A stretch of DNA of 11,311 nucleotides from Lachnoclostridium sp. UBA933 (GCA_002293545.1 DBDL01000035.1:1-11311), one strand, 5' to 3'; shown: positions 1-8,291, numbered from the stretch's first letter. The notes: generated by a model from the sequence alone, not told the origin. Numbers and translations: made by a program.

Positions 1-809
1 CGAATCAGCTCCTCTTTGGAGGGTTTATTTTTAAAATTGATAAATACGGATGCTAAATGTCCGTTCAAAACGGGTACGCGAATGCACTGACTCGTGATTT
101 TCGGCCCTTCCGCCTTTATAATCTTACCGTCCGCTGCCCTGCCAAAAATCCGAAGCGGTTCCTGCTCGCTTTTCTCTTCTTCGCCGCCGATATACGGTAT
201 GATATTTCCGCGCATCTCCGGCCAGTCATCGAAGTTCTTTCCGGCGCCCGAAATCGCCTGATACAATGAGACAATCACTTCCTCCGGCTCAAATTGTTTC
301 CACGCATGAAGTGCGGGGACATAACTCTGAATCGAACAATTTGGTTTTACCGCAATAAAGCCCCGTTTTGTGCCGAGTCTCTTTTTCTGTGCCGGTATCA
401 CTTCAAAATGTTCGGGATTGACTTCCGGGATTACCATCGGAACATCCGGTGTCCAGCGGTGTGATTTATTATTGGATACTACCGGTGTTTCCCTCTTTGC
501 ATACGCTTCCTCAATCGCCAGAATTTCTTCATGGCTCATATCAACCGCACTGAAAACAAAATCTGCTTCTTCACAGACTTTTTCTATATCATTTACATTT
601 TTAACAATACTCTTTTTGAGCGCTTCCGGCATCGGTGTTTCCATTTTCCAGCGGTTTCCAACCGCCTCCTCGTATGACTTCCCCTAACTTCTGGGGCTTG
701 CCGCAATCACAGTTACTTCAAACCATGGATGATTTTCCAGTAAAGATACGAATCGCTGTCCTACCATGCCGGTTCCGCCTAAAATCCCTGCTCTTAACTT
801 TTCACTCAC
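1..809 (-). pseudogene. asd: Aspartate-semialdehyde dehydrogenase, in-frame TAG at codon 42; C-terminus beyond window
   Basis: NADPH-dependent reduction of aspartyl phosphate to aspartate semialdehyde, the branch point to lysine, threonine, methionine and diaminopimelate. Seen: N-terminal nucleotide-binding loop [13 protein letters not shown] (residues 8-20), SPRS at 38-41, catalytic cysteine in KPNCSIQSY (Cys158), substrate-binding GAGKNFDDWPE, and QCIRVPVLNGH near the left edge. About 269 of the usual ~360 codons are visible. The start is GTG at 807-809, after GGAGG with suitable spacing, and overlaps the dusB stop by 8 bases, suggesting translational coupling. Codon 42 (684-686) is TAG where relatives, as I recall them, have alanine in SAGKxY. 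The frame continues unchanged on both sides and no frameshift is needed. The gene is therefore either a very recent nonsense allele, a sequence error, or read through by a suppressor tRNA. Family identity is very secure; functional state is not. Confidence 0.9.
684..686 (-). other. In-frame amber codon inside asd
   Basis: The plus strand reads CTA here, giving TAG on the coding strand as codon 42 of asd, in the context AGT TAG GGG AAG. Both flanking peptides, SPRS before and GKSYEEAVG after, match the aspartate-semialdehyde dehydrogenase family in one uninterrupted frame. Confidence 0.95.
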
Positions 810-1830
810 GTTTTTCTCCTCCTTTTCCTACTATATCAGTATAACAATGACCGTATGCACTGTCAAGAGAGAGGTAAGCTTTCAGGAATGTTTCCATTTC
901 CCCATAGCTTACGATATGATAGACCCTTTCCCTAAGCGCCGCCGAATGCGGATACCCGTTTGTATACCATGCAATATGGCTTCTCATTTCACGGATTCCC
1001 GAAAGCGGCTCTTTCCTTTCCGTCTGCATTCTGGCATGTCTCAAAATCATTTGCACCGTTTCAGAAAAAGACGGTCTCGGCAGCAGCTCGCCCGTGCTCA
1101 GATAGGTTTTGATTTGGTGAAAAATCCAGGGATTTCCTCTTGCCCCGCGTGCCACCATAACGCCGTCGCACCCTGTTTGCTCCAGCATATTCTTTGCATC
1201 CTGCGGGGTAAAGATATCCCCGTTTCCGATTACCGGTATCTTAACCGCTTCTTTTACGCGTTTTATAATACCAATATCGGCATTTCCCGAATAATACTGT
1301 TCCCTTGTTCTTCCGTGAACCGTCACTGCCGCCACACCGGAAGCTTCCAGAGCTTTTGCGCATTCTACGGCTGTATCATCCCCTTTTTCAAAGCCTTTCC
1401 TGATCTTTACTGTGACCGGCTAATTGGTTGATTCTACAACTGCCTCCGCAATTTCGGCCGCCAATGGTATGTTTTTCATCAGGGCGCTGCCCTCTCCGTT
1501 ATTGACAATTTTGGGAACGGGACACCCCATGTTCAAATCCACCATATCAAAATCCAGTGAGTCAATCCGTTTTGTAATCTCACTCATAATATACGGATCG
1601 GATCCAAACAACTGTACGGCAACCGGATGTTCTTCCTTTTCTATCCTGAGCAGATCGTTTGTTTTTTTACTGTGATAATAAATCCCTTTGGCGCTGATCA
1701 TTTCGGTTGTCATTAAGTCGGCTCCCTGTTCTTTGCAGAGCAAACGAAAAGGCAGGTCCGTTACCCCTGCCATCGGTGCTAATATAATATTTCCGGCTAA
1801 TAAAACATCTCCGATCCGGAACGGTTTCAT
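802..1830 (-). pseudogene. dusB: tRNA-dihydrouridine synthase DusB, in-frame TAG at codon 137
   Basis: FMN enzyme that reduces uridines in the tRNA D-loop to dihydrouridine. Seen before the stop: FMN-binding LAPMAGVTDLPFR (17-29) and NMGCPVPKIVNNGEGSALMKN-type catalytic loop with Cys103. The frame then meets TAG at 1420-1422 and continues as PVTVKIRKGF, with the conserved lysine, then TVHGRTREQYYSG, VIGNGDIF, DGVMVARGARGNPWIF and the C-terminal helical tRNA-binding domain, ending in TGA at 802-804. Total 342 codons, normal or slightly long for DusB. Relatives as I recall them usually have lysine at the TAG position (AAG to TAG is one change). A product stopped at 136 would lack the conserved lysine and the phosphate-binding half of the barrel. 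The start ATG overlaps the coaX TGA as ATGA. No convincing internal restart signal follows the TAG. The family assignment is secure; whether the gene is dead or suppressed cannot be decided here. Confidence 0.92.
1420..1422 (-). other. In-frame amber codon inside dusB
   Basis: CTA on the plus strand, TAG as codon 137 of dusB, in the context ACC AAT TAG CCG GTC. VVESTN precedes it and PVTVKIRKGF follows it in the same frame, so this is a substitution-type stop and not an insertion or deletion. Confidence 0.95.
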
Positions 1831-2603
1831 AACTTTCTCTCCTTATGCTCATAAATTAACCGCAGTCCGTGCAGGGTAAGCTGATAATTATACACGTCTA
1901 TCATCTCGGTGGATTCACAAATGATGCGCCCGATTCCGCCCGTTGCCACTACCTTGATATCTTTCAGCTTTGATTCTTCTTTCATTTTGGTGATGATATA
2001 TTCGGTCTGACCGATTGTTCCGTAAACCAAAACCGCCTGCATACTTGTAATGGTGTTCTTTGCCAGGATCGACGGCGGTTTTTCTATTTCAATTTCGGGC
2101 AGTCTTGCCGTTTCTCTCCAGAGTGCCTTGGCGGATAACTGGATTCCCGGACAGGTAACCCCTGCAAGAAAGCTGCCGTCTTTTCCAATCAAATCGTAGG
2201 TTGTTGCCGTACCAAAATCAATAACAAGCACCGGTCCGCCATACAAATCCAGTCCCGCCACCGCATCGACGATACGGTCCGCCCCAACCTCGGACGGAGA
2301 AGCCGTCGGAATACGAATTCCCGTTTTCGTTCCCATTCCGACAATAATCGGCTCTGCCTTTAAATATTTACGTATTGCACTCGTAAGCGAGTACATGACC
2401 TTCGGAACGACAGAGGAAATAATGACATCCTGAACTTCTCCCGCCCTGATTCCGTGATGGTTCAGGATTTCGGTAATATGTATCCCAAATTCATCGGAAG
2501 TACGGGAAATTCCGGTAATCAGCCGGAAAACACAAAGAAATTCTTCTCCCTCACACACTCCGAACGTTACATTCGTATTTCCCACATCAATAACCAGCAA
2601 CAT
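1827..2603 (-). CDS. coaX: Type III pantothenate kinase
   Basis: Phosphorylates pantothenate with ATP in the first step of coenzyme A synthesis; the type III enzyme belongs to the ASKHA fold and is insensitive to CoA feedback (family knowledge). Seen: phosphate-binding N-terminus [12 protein letters not shown] (5-16, catalytic-site Asp6), [16 protein letters not shown] (102-117), [13 protein letters not shown] (127-139), and [19 protein letters not shown] (151-169). Length 258 residues, as expected. The frame is open further upstream, but the ATG at 2601-2603 places the IDVGNTN motif at the N-terminus and has GGGAG about 8 bases ahead of it. It lies 80 bases after the DUF6145-like gene and ends in an ATGA overlap with dusB, the common coaX-dusB pairing in Clostridia. 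Confidence 0.96.
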   Translation of the reverse strand: MLLVIDVGNTNVTFGVCEGEEFLCVFRLITGISRTSDEFGIHITEILNHHGIRAGEVQDVIISSVVPKVMYSLTSAIRKYLKAEPIIVGMGTKTGIRIPTASPSEVGADRIVDAVAGLDLYGGPVLVIDFGTATTYDLIGKDGSFLAGVTCPGIQLSAKALWRETARLPEIEIEKPPSILAKNTITSMQAVLVYGTIGQTEYIITKMKEESKLKDIKVVATGGIGRIICESTEMIDVYNYQLTLHGLRLIYEHKERKL

Positions 2604-2683
2604 ATATTTCACACTCCCTGACTGTTTATGGATCCCGCCGGTACAAAACACAAGCCTCACCACGGGATTTATTTCTGACTGAC

Positions 2684-3001
2684 TTACACCTTGAAAAAAT
2701 TCTCGTAGTATAATTCCAAGCCTTCAAAAAGTTCTTCTTTTTCCTGCCGCATCCTTTTTATCAAAAGATTTGCTCCGATCTCATCATAGATAAAGTCCCC
2801 TTCCGCCGCCGTCGTCATCAAATAAAGCCGCCCGTCGTCATCAAAGCTTACCGTCAGCACACCGCCGGCCTCCATCGTGTGCATGACGCACATAATCCGC
2901 AGTTCTTCCTGAATGGACTTGGGCAGGGAGGTATATTTGGGGTTCAAATAGAATTTTTCTTCGTAGGAGCTGCTCACACATAAAATAAGGTCTTTGTTCA
3001 T
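2684..3001 (-). CDS. Small conserved protein, DUF6145-like
   Basis: A 105-residue cytosolic protein without signal peptide or membrane segment. It resembles the uncharacterised DUF6145 family that I recall from Lachnospiraceae; this is recollection, not a search. Visible traits: an N-terminal [15 protein letters not shown] segment, a hydrophobic central beta-rich stretch ([23 protein letters not shown], about residues 48-70) and an acidic, aromatic C-terminal helix ([18 protein letters not shown]). Its ATG overlaps the gltA stop as ATGA, so it is very probably translated together with citrate synthase. It ends in TAA. No function is known to me; the tight coupling to gltA is the only contextual clue. 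Confidence 0.85.
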   Translation of the reverse strand: MNKDLILCVSSSYEEKFYLNPKYTSLPKSIQEELRIMCVMHTMEAGGVLTVSFDDDGRLYLMTTAAEGDFIYDEIGANLLIKRMRQEKEELFEGLELYYENFFKV

Positions 3002-4377
3002 TTTCGTTCACAAATCGGCTGATACTCTTTATGGCTGGATACGGCTTTATAAGCGGGCCGGATGATTTTCCCCTTATTGATCAATTCCTCCAGACGGTGA
3101 GCACTCCATCCGGCAATTCTCGCAATGGCAAAAATCGGTGTAAACAATTCGCTCGGAATCTCCAGCATATTGTACAGAAGACCGCTGTAGAAATCTACAT
3201 TTGCACTGACTCCCTTATATATTTTCCGCTTTTCCCCGATGACTTCCGGCGCAAGACGTTCCACCATCGAGTACAGCTTAAATTCTTCTAACTGTCCCTT
3301 TTCCTCGGAAAGCTTCTTAACAAACCTCTTTAAAATATTCGCTCTGGGATCGGAAAGGGAATATACGGCATGTCCCATCCCGTATATCAGTCCCAAGCGA
3401 TCGAATGCTTTTTTGTCCAGTATATGGTTCAAATAGTCACGAATCTCGTCTTCACTTTCCCAATTGCTGATATTTTTCTTCATATCAAGGAACATCTGGG
3501 ATACCTTGATATTGGCTCCGCCGTGCTTCGGTCCCTTGAGCGAACCAAGCGAAGCGGCTACCGCCGAATACGTATCGGTTCCTGACGAAGACACCACATG
3601 ATTGGTAAATGTTGAATTATTCCCCCCGCCATGCTCCGCATGAAGCACCAGTGCGATATCCAGAATTTTTGCTTCCAGTTCTGTAAAATTGCTGTCAGGC
3701 CGCAGCATATGTAAAATATTTTCTGCGGTAGAGTATTCCTCTTTCGGCGCATGGATAAAAAAACTTGAGCCTTCATGAAAATAACTCGATGCCTGATAGC
3801 CGTACACCGAAAACATCGGAAACATCGAAATCAACTGCAGGCATTGACGCAGTACATTTTCTGTCGATGTATCGTCCGCCCTCTTGTCATATGAGTAGAG
3901 CGTCAGAACACTCCGTCCCAATGTATTCATCAAATCGACACTCGGTGCTTTCATGATAATATCCCGAACAAATCCCGGTTTCAAGGACGCCCGGTATTCC
4001 GCCATCAAATCTTTTAGTCCCTGCAATTGTTCCCCGGTCGGAAGTGACCCGAATAAAAGCAGATAGATTACTTCTTCAAATCCAAACCGTTCTTCATTCA
4101 AAAAACCCTCTACAATCTTTTCAATGTCAACCCCCTGATAGAAAAGTTTCCCCTCACAAGGAACCAAATCCAGATCCACCAAGGTATAGGAACGGACTTC
4201 TGAAATCTCCGTCAAACCGGTCAGAACCCCTTGACCGCTCAAGTCACGCAGCCCTCTTTTTACTTCATATTTGGAATATAAATCGTTATCAATTTTACTG
4301 TGTTCCTCACAGACTGCCGCCATCTTCGTAACCCATTCCTGATTGGTTTCCGAATATAAATCTTTGTTATTTTCCAT
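2998..4377 (-). CDS. gltA: Citrate synthase
   Basis: Condenses acetyl-CoA with oxaloacetate to citrate; in fermentative Clostridia this mainly feeds 2-oxoglutarate and glutamate synthesis. Seen: the two active-site histidines in LVLHAEHGGGNNSTFT (His249, with His246 nearby) and GMGHAVYSLSDPR (His336), and the catalytic aspartate in NVDFYSGLLY (Asp395). The C-terminal FAIARIAGWSAHRLEE arginine loop is intact. Length 459, usual for this Clostridia-type group. The frame is open for 11 codons upstream, but the ATG at 4375-4377 is preceded by a strong GGGGAGAGGTGATT site and leaves a 34-base gap from argF. Its TGA overlaps the next ATG. A 2-methylcitrate synthase activity cannot be excluded from sequence, but nothing nearby suggests propionate metabolism. 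Confidence 0.95.
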   Translation of the reverse strand: MENNKDLYSETNQEWVTKMAAVCEEHSKIDNDLYSKYEVKRGLRDLSGQGVLTGLTEISEVRSYTLVDLDLVPCEGKLFYQGVDIEKIVEGFLNEERFGFEEVIYLLLFGSLPTGEQLQGLKDLMAEYRASLKPGFVRDIIMKAPSVDLMNTLGRSVLTLYSYDKRADDTSTENVLRQCLQLISMFPMFSVYGYQASSYFHEGSSFFIHAPKEEYSTAENILHMLRPDSNFTELEAKILDIALVLHAEHGGGNNSTFTNHVVSSSGTDTYSAVAASLGSLKGPKHGGANIKVSQMFLDMKKNISNWESEDEIRDYLNHILDKKAFDRLGLIYGMGHAVYSLSDPRANILKRFVKKLSEEKGQLEEFKLYSMVERLAPEVIGEKRKIYKGVSANVDFYSGLLYNMLEIPSELFTPIFAIARIAGWSAHRLEELINKGKIIRPAYKAVSSHKEYQPICERK

Positions 4378-4411
4378 AATCACCTCTCCCCTGCACATGA
4401 TTCTGCACAAA

Positions 4412-5413
4412 TTACTTTCTTAATGTCGCTGCCATTACCGCTTTTATCGTATGCATTCTATTCTCTGCTTCGCAGAATACCACATCGGCATATGCTTCAA
4501 AGACTTCGTCGGTTACTTCCATTTCTTTCAGTCCGTATTTATCATAAATATCCTTCCCGATTCCGGTTTCTCCGTCATGAAATGCCGGAAGACAATGCAT
4601 AAACACCGCATTTTCCCCTGCTTTTTCCATTACATTTTTATTGACCTGATACGGCAGAAGGTCTTCGATACGTTCTTTCCATACGTCCTCCGGTTCCCCC
4701 ATTGAAACCCAGACATCGGTATAGATGACATCTCTGTCTTTCACTGCTTTCTCCACATCTTCTTCCAGCGTAACCGAGCCGCCTGTTTCTTCGGCGAATT
4801 GTTTGCAGCGTTTTACCAATTCACGGTCCGGAAAATACTTTTCGGGGCCACATGCCGTAAAATGCATCCCCATTTTGGAACAAGCAATCATAAGGGAATT
4901 CCCCATATTATATCTTGCATCTCCCAAATAGGTAAGACGGATTCCCTTGGCTTTCCCGAATTGTTCTTTTATCGTAAGGATATCGGCAAGCATCTGTGTC
5001 GGATGATACTCATTGGTAAGTCCGTTCCAGACAGGTACTCCCGCATATTTTGCCAGTTCCTCTACTTTCGTCTGCTCAAACCCCCGGTATTCGATTCCCT
5101 CAAACATTTTCCCCAAAACCCTTGCTGTATCGGCAATGCTTTCTTTCTGACCGATTTGGGAGCTTTTCGGATCCAGATAGGTGACGCCGATTCCTAAGTC
5201 ATGCGCCGCCACTTCAAAAGCACACCGGGTACGGGTACTTGTTTTTTCAAAAATTAACGCAATATTTTGTCCCAAAAAATAATGCGTATTTTCGCCCTTT
5301 TTCTTCTTTTCTTTCAATTCTTCGGAAAGATAAATCAAATATTCAATTTCCTCTGTCGTAAAGTCAAGCAGTGTCAAAAAACTACGTCCGACGATGGACT
5401 CCTTTTGTTTCAT
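4412..5413 (-). CDS. argF: Ornithine carbamoyltransferase
   Basis: Makes citrulline from ornithine and carbamoyl phosphate. Seen: carbamoyl-phosphate site EKTSTRTR (56-63), [14 protein letters not shown] (134-147), the ornithine-side DVWVSMGE (233-240) and HCLPAFHD (273-280) with its reactive cysteine. Length 333, typical. The ATG at 5411-5413 follows AACGGAGG by five bases. The start lies inside the 3' end of the RNA methyltransferase gene (32-base overlap). It could be the anabolic (argF) or catabolic (arcB) enzyme; no arcA or arcC is nearby and the next gene is citrate synthase, which supplies the glutamate skeleton, so an anabolic role is favoured. No clear ArgR box was seen. Confidence 0.96.
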   Translation of the reverse strand: MKQKESIVGRSFLTLLDFTTEEIEYLIYLSEELKEKKKKGENTHYFLGQNIALIFEKTSTRTRCAFEVAAHDLGIGVTYLDPKSSQIGQKESIADTARVLGKMFEGIEYRGFEQTKVEELAKYAGVPVWNGLTNEYHPTQMLADILTIKEQFGKAKGIRLTYLGDARYNMGNSLMIACSKMGMHFTACGPEKYFPDRELVKRCKQFAEETGGSVTLEEDVEKAVKDRDVIYTDVWVSMGEPEDVWKERIEDLLPYQVNKNVMEKAGENAVFMHCLPAFHDGETGIGKDIYDKYGLKEMEVTDEVFEAYADVVFCEAENRMHTIKAVMAATLRK

Positions 5414-6206
5414 TTATGCCTCCGTTCTTATACCGATATATTTCATACATTAAAATGCCTGCGCATACTGCGGCATTCAAAGATTCCGTTTCTCCCTCCA
5501 TCGGGACCTTTATTTGTACGTCGGCAAGCTCTGATACCCGTCCGGTCAGTCCGTTTGCCTCATTCCCTATGAGAAGTCCTGTCTTCCCCTGATATTTTTG
5601 TTCATAAAACAATTGCTTCCCTTGTAAATGCGCCGCATACAGTTGAAAACCCTTTTCTTTTAAAGCGGTCATGTCCGATATAAAATCTTCGGAAATGAAA
5701 AAAGGTACCCGAAAGACGGAACCCATCGAAGCCCGTACTGCTTTCGGATTAAAAATATCGACTGTTTCTTTGGAAAGAATCATCCCGTCAACTCCCGCAC
5801 CCTCTGCGGTTCTTATCATTGTTCCCATGTTTCCGGGATCATTGATCCCCTCAATGCACAGTAAAAAACAATTCTCTTTTTTATGTATTTCAGGGAAATG
5901 ATAACCCGGCATGTTTACCGTTGCTAAAATTCCCTGAGGTGTTTGGGTATCGGAAATCAATGAAAACACTTTATCGCTGACAACCTCGGCGGCAGCGGCA
6001 TTCTCCGGGAATTTCCCTTTCAGGGTAACGGCTTCTTCCCTTGCCGTATAGAGTTTCCTGACCAACCCGGCTTTGATTGCCTCCGACACCATTTTCCATC
6101 CTTCTGCAATAAAGCATTCTGTCTGTTTACGGAATTTTGCACTCTTTTGTAAATGAATGATATGTTTTATCTGAGGATTCTGACTGCTTTCTATCATAGG
6201 TTTCAT
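5382..6206 (-). CDS. TrmH/SpoU-family RNA 2'-O-methyltransferase
   Basis: S-adenosylmethionine-dependent SPOUT (knotted-fold) methyltransferase acting on the ribose 2'-OH of rRNA or tRNA; the exact target cannot be told. Seen: N-terminal substrate-binding region ([20 protein letters not shown], 7-26), motif 1 [18 protein letters not shown] (121-138), motif 2 [10 protein letters not shown] (211-220) and motif 3 [19 protein letters not shown] (232-250), all intact. 274 residues. The conserved fold ends near ILMYEIYR (258); the last ~16 residues are read from the argF ribosome binding site and start. It stops at TAG, with a TGA five codons further on. The ATG at 6204-6206 is only 6 bases from a near-consensus -10 box and has no Shine-Dalgarno; the ATG at codon 4 is an equally unlabelled alternative. 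Confidence 0.94.
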   Translation of the reverse strand: MKPMIESSQNPQIKHIIHLQKSAKFRKQTECFIAEGWKMVSEAIKAGLVRKLYTAREEAVTLKGKFPENAAAAEVVSDKVFSLISDTQTPQGILATVNMPGYHFPEIHKKENCFLLCIEGINDPGNMGTMIRTAEGAGVDGMILSKETVDIFNPKAVRASMGSVFRVPFFISEDFISDMTALKEKGFQLYAAHLQGKQLFYEQKYQGKTGLLIGNEANGLTGRVSELADVQIKVPMEGETESLNAAVCAGILMYEIYRYKNGGINETKGVHRRT

Positions 6207-6338
6207 TTTTCTATTATATAGTAAAAATACTTTGAACGCAATATTTTTCTTTATGACAGTACGTGATATGACGATATACAGAATATATTTTCATAGCAAA
6301 ACGCAATTTATCAAGGATGATGGATACGGGGGACTTTC
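6207..6338. promoter_or_regulatory. Divergent intergenic region
   Basis: 132 AT-rich bases between the leftward operon and the plus-strand ORF at 6339. Besides the minus-strand promoter it holds a weaker plus-strand candidate, ATGACA (6253-6258), 16 bases, TATACA (6275-6280). A GGGGG purine tract seven or so bases before the ATG at 6339 can serve as ribosome binding site. No riboswitch motif was recognised. Confidence 0.4.
6213..6241 (-). promoter_or_regulatory. Sigma-A-type promoter of the leftward operon
   Basis: On the minus strand TTGCGT (6236-6241), a 17-base spacer and a perfect TATAAT (6213-6218). The expected transcription start falls at about 6204-6208, on or next to the first ATG of the methyltransferase gene, leaving little or no 5' leader. 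Confidence 0.72.
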
Positions 6339-6821
6339 ATGTTAGTTGAAAACAACATCACTTCTGAGATTGCCGATAAACAGCGGCAAATTATTTTGAA
6401 TACGAAAAAGCTGGCAAAAATGAGAGGAAAACTGCAAAGGCTGAAAAAAAAGGAGAACGCCGCAGAATATAATGAATTAAATGCGTTGTCAATAAAAACC
6501 GGTGAGATCACACTGAATGGTATGACGCTTCTTTTTATCAACATGAAAGAACTGATTTCCCAAACCATGACATGGGTATCCGCAGAAACAGATAGTCCGG
6601 CATTGGAACTGCATTACCGCTGGCTGCAAAGGGAAATCGAACGGATCTCCCGTGATGCCAGACACAACGAGCAAACCCTTTTTGAGCATTATGCCTGTAT
6701 TACCGGAATGCTCTTTATTTCATTCCAATACTTATTTTTCTTCTTTATCCAAATACTGATCTATCACCATTTACTGCTGTCCGCAAACTGCATCCATCTT
6801 CTGACAATATGGCTTTACTGA
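6339..6821 (+). CDS. Unrecognised protein: coiled coil plus hydrophobic tail
   Basis: 160 residues, no family recognised. Residues about 5-60 are rich in Lys, Glu, Gln, Leu and Asn with heptad-like spacing (IADKQRQIILNTKKLAKM), which suggests a coiled coil. Residues 87-115 (ALELHYRWLQREIERISRD) form a second amphipathic helix. From about 122 the sequence turns sharply hydrophobic and aromatic (GMLFISFQYLFFFFIQILIY), either a C-terminal membrane anchor or non-coding sequence read after a lost stop. Starts ATG at 6339 after GGGGGACTTTC; ends TGA 25 bases from the end of the convergent glycosyltransferase. It is the only plus-strand gene before tyrA and has no operon partner. I consider the first ~120 residues likely genuine coding sequence and the tail doubtful. 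Confidence 0.5.
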   Translation: MLVENNITSEIADKQRQIILNTKKLAKMRGKLQRLKKKENAAEYNELNALSIKTGEITLNGMTLLFINMKELISQTMTWVSAETDSPALELHYRWLQREIERISRDARHNEQTLFEHYACITGMLFISFQYLFFFFIQILIYHHLLLSANCIHLLTIWLY

Positions 6822-6846
6822 AATGCCATCACTGTGTTTTCGTTTT

Positions 6847-8238
6847 TCATTCCGTATATTCTTCAAGAAAAATATCCCCATATTTTTTATAATCATAAAT
6901 ATTCGTATTCCATTGTACGTAATAATCCTCATGCAGTACCCATATCTTTGATATTTTAGGCAGTATCACTTGATATCCGCGCCGCTTAAACTCCTGACTA
7001 TGGGAAGCGTCATAAAAATGCCATCCGTCAAATAAATCTTCCCGCCAGGGAATATCCTTGGATGTAATCATCATAACCCCGTCGATAATTTCGGCACGGA
7101 TATAATCCCCCCGGATTTTTTCATCAACCGAGATATCATAATACAGTTTGGAATCCATATGGAGATTATAATATTTGTCCTCGGCGGCGGCACCCCACCA
7201 CATGCCGTTCTTTGATATTGCGGTACTTCCGGCAACTCCCATCATGCCAATATTTTCGTCAAGCGAGAACAAACGCAGGATTTCAAACAAGATATCCGGA
7301 TTCACAATAAAAACGTCCTGATGCATATAAATTTTATATTTTCCGGCTGCCTTCTTCATTCCCCGATTATAGCCGGAGGTCATACTTACCGCGTCAAATA
7401 CCGGAACCAACTCAACGGCATACCCGTCCGGAATATTGATATTGTCAATATAGTGCTTTATTTCCGATAAATAATCCTTTCGGCTGACATTTATAATAAA
7501 GCTGAAAGTATGTTCAGGATCGGCTGAATGCACCGGAGGCACCGCCGGTTTGGATGGTCTGGATATTTTTTTTAAGTGTGCTAATCCCGTTACTATATTT
7601 TGACTTATTTCACTCCCCATATAGGAAACAAATTTTTCGGCTGCGAAGTCGGAAATTTGATATTGATTCATAAAATCCACTGCTTCGTATTGCAGATATT
7701 CCGGCAGTGAAAATTGAATTCTCCTTAAAAGGAATTTGAACTGCTTATAATGTTCTTTTATCTGATCCCATGTCCTGCAGTGATGTAAAACAGGCAAAAG
7801 GTGTTCCTTTTTCTCTTCTGCGGATATTTGGGTAAATATGTGCAGAATAATAATATCCTCGTCGATTAATAAGGAATCATCCATTAATGTCCCTTTTTCA
7901 GATACCGCATGATATAGCATATGGGCGGCAATATCATACACCTCCCCCCCAATAGCCATCAGAATAATATCTTTTACGTATGCCCGAAATTCTGTCATAT
8001 CAAATTTGCTCTGATAGGCTTTTATGAAATCAACCAGGTTTTTTAACAGAACCATTTCATCTTCTCCGGAACAGCAAAGATTATTTGCTAAACGGTAGTA
8101 AAAAAATGCTTTGTTATATTCTCTTTTTTCTTCAAATGTCTGCCCGGTCAGGAAAGCGGTGTGATAGGCATAGGGGTTTTCTATAAGCTCCCGCAAAAAT
8201 TCTGTTTCTGTTCTATATTCGTTTTCATGTTCATTCAT
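6847..8238 (-). CDS. Glycosyltransferase with StrF-type (GT2-like) C-terminal domain
   Basis: 463 residues in two parts. Residues 1-235 are helical and tetratricopeptide-like in feel (EEKREYNKAFFYYRLANNL, 36-54) with no catalytic motif. A Pro/Ser linker (SRPSKPAVPPVHSADPE, 226-242) follows. Residues 244-463 resemble the Glyco_tranf_2_5/StrF-like family (recollection): beta strand FSFIINVSRKDYL, SGYNRGMKKAAGKYKIYMHQDVFI (QDV at 307-309 in place of the usual DxD), an acceptor-side IIDGVMMITS (384-393), and FDGWHFYDASHSQEFKRRGY (403-421) ending in WVLHED. No signal peptide or membrane span, so probably cytosolic, transferring a sugar to a surface polymer or protein. Substrate unknown. The ATG at 8236-8238 has only a distant AAAGGA upstream. 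It stands alone, convergent with the 6339 ORF and divergent from tyrA. Confidence 0.8.
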   Translation of the reverse strand: MNEHENEYRTETEFLRELIENPYAYHTAFLTGQTFEEKREYNKAFFYYRLANNLCCSGEDEMVLLKNLVDFIKAYQSKFDMTEFRAYVKDIILMAIGGEVYDIAAHMLYHAVSEKGTLMDDSLLIDEDIIILHIFTQISAEEKKEHLLPVLHHCRTWDQIKEHYKQFKFLLRRIQFSLPEYLQYEAVDFMNQYQISDFAAEKFVSYMGSEISQNIVTGLAHLKKISRPSKPAVPPVHSADPEHTFSFIINVSRKDYLSEIKHYIDNINIPDGYAVELVPVFDAVSMTSGYNRGMKKAAGKYKIYMHQDVFIVNPDILFEILRLFSLDENIGMMGVAGSTAISKNGMWWGAAAEDKYYNLHMDSKLYYDISVDEKIRGDYIRAEIIDGVMMITSKDIPWREDLFDGWHFYDASHSQEFKRRGYQVILPKISKIWVLHEDYYVQWNTNIYDYKKYGDIFLEEYTE

Positions 8239-8291
8239 TTTTATAGTATTCCTTTATTTACCTTGTTTTGTGCTTTGTTTTAACTTACAGC

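Noticed and set aside
2604..2663. 20-codon N-terminal extension of coaX
   Set aside because: It starts at GTG without a binding site, while the internal ATG has GGGAG upstream and places the IDVGNTN motif at the normal N-terminus.
2632..2668. ATCCCG ... CGGGAT inverted repeat between the DUF6145-like gene and coaX
   Set aside because: Only six pairs with a loop of about 25 bases and no T-tract; too weak to call a terminator or operator.
4391..4409. Direct repeat CTGCACA twice, 12 bases apart, in the argF-gltA gap
   Set aside because: Seven-base repeats at this distance arise by chance and lie next to the gltA binding site without other structure.
6809..6829. ATGGC ... GCCAT hairpin at the end of the 6339 ORF, followed by T-rich sequence
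   Set aside because: Five pairs, an 11-base loop and a gap before the T-run; not convincing as a terminator.
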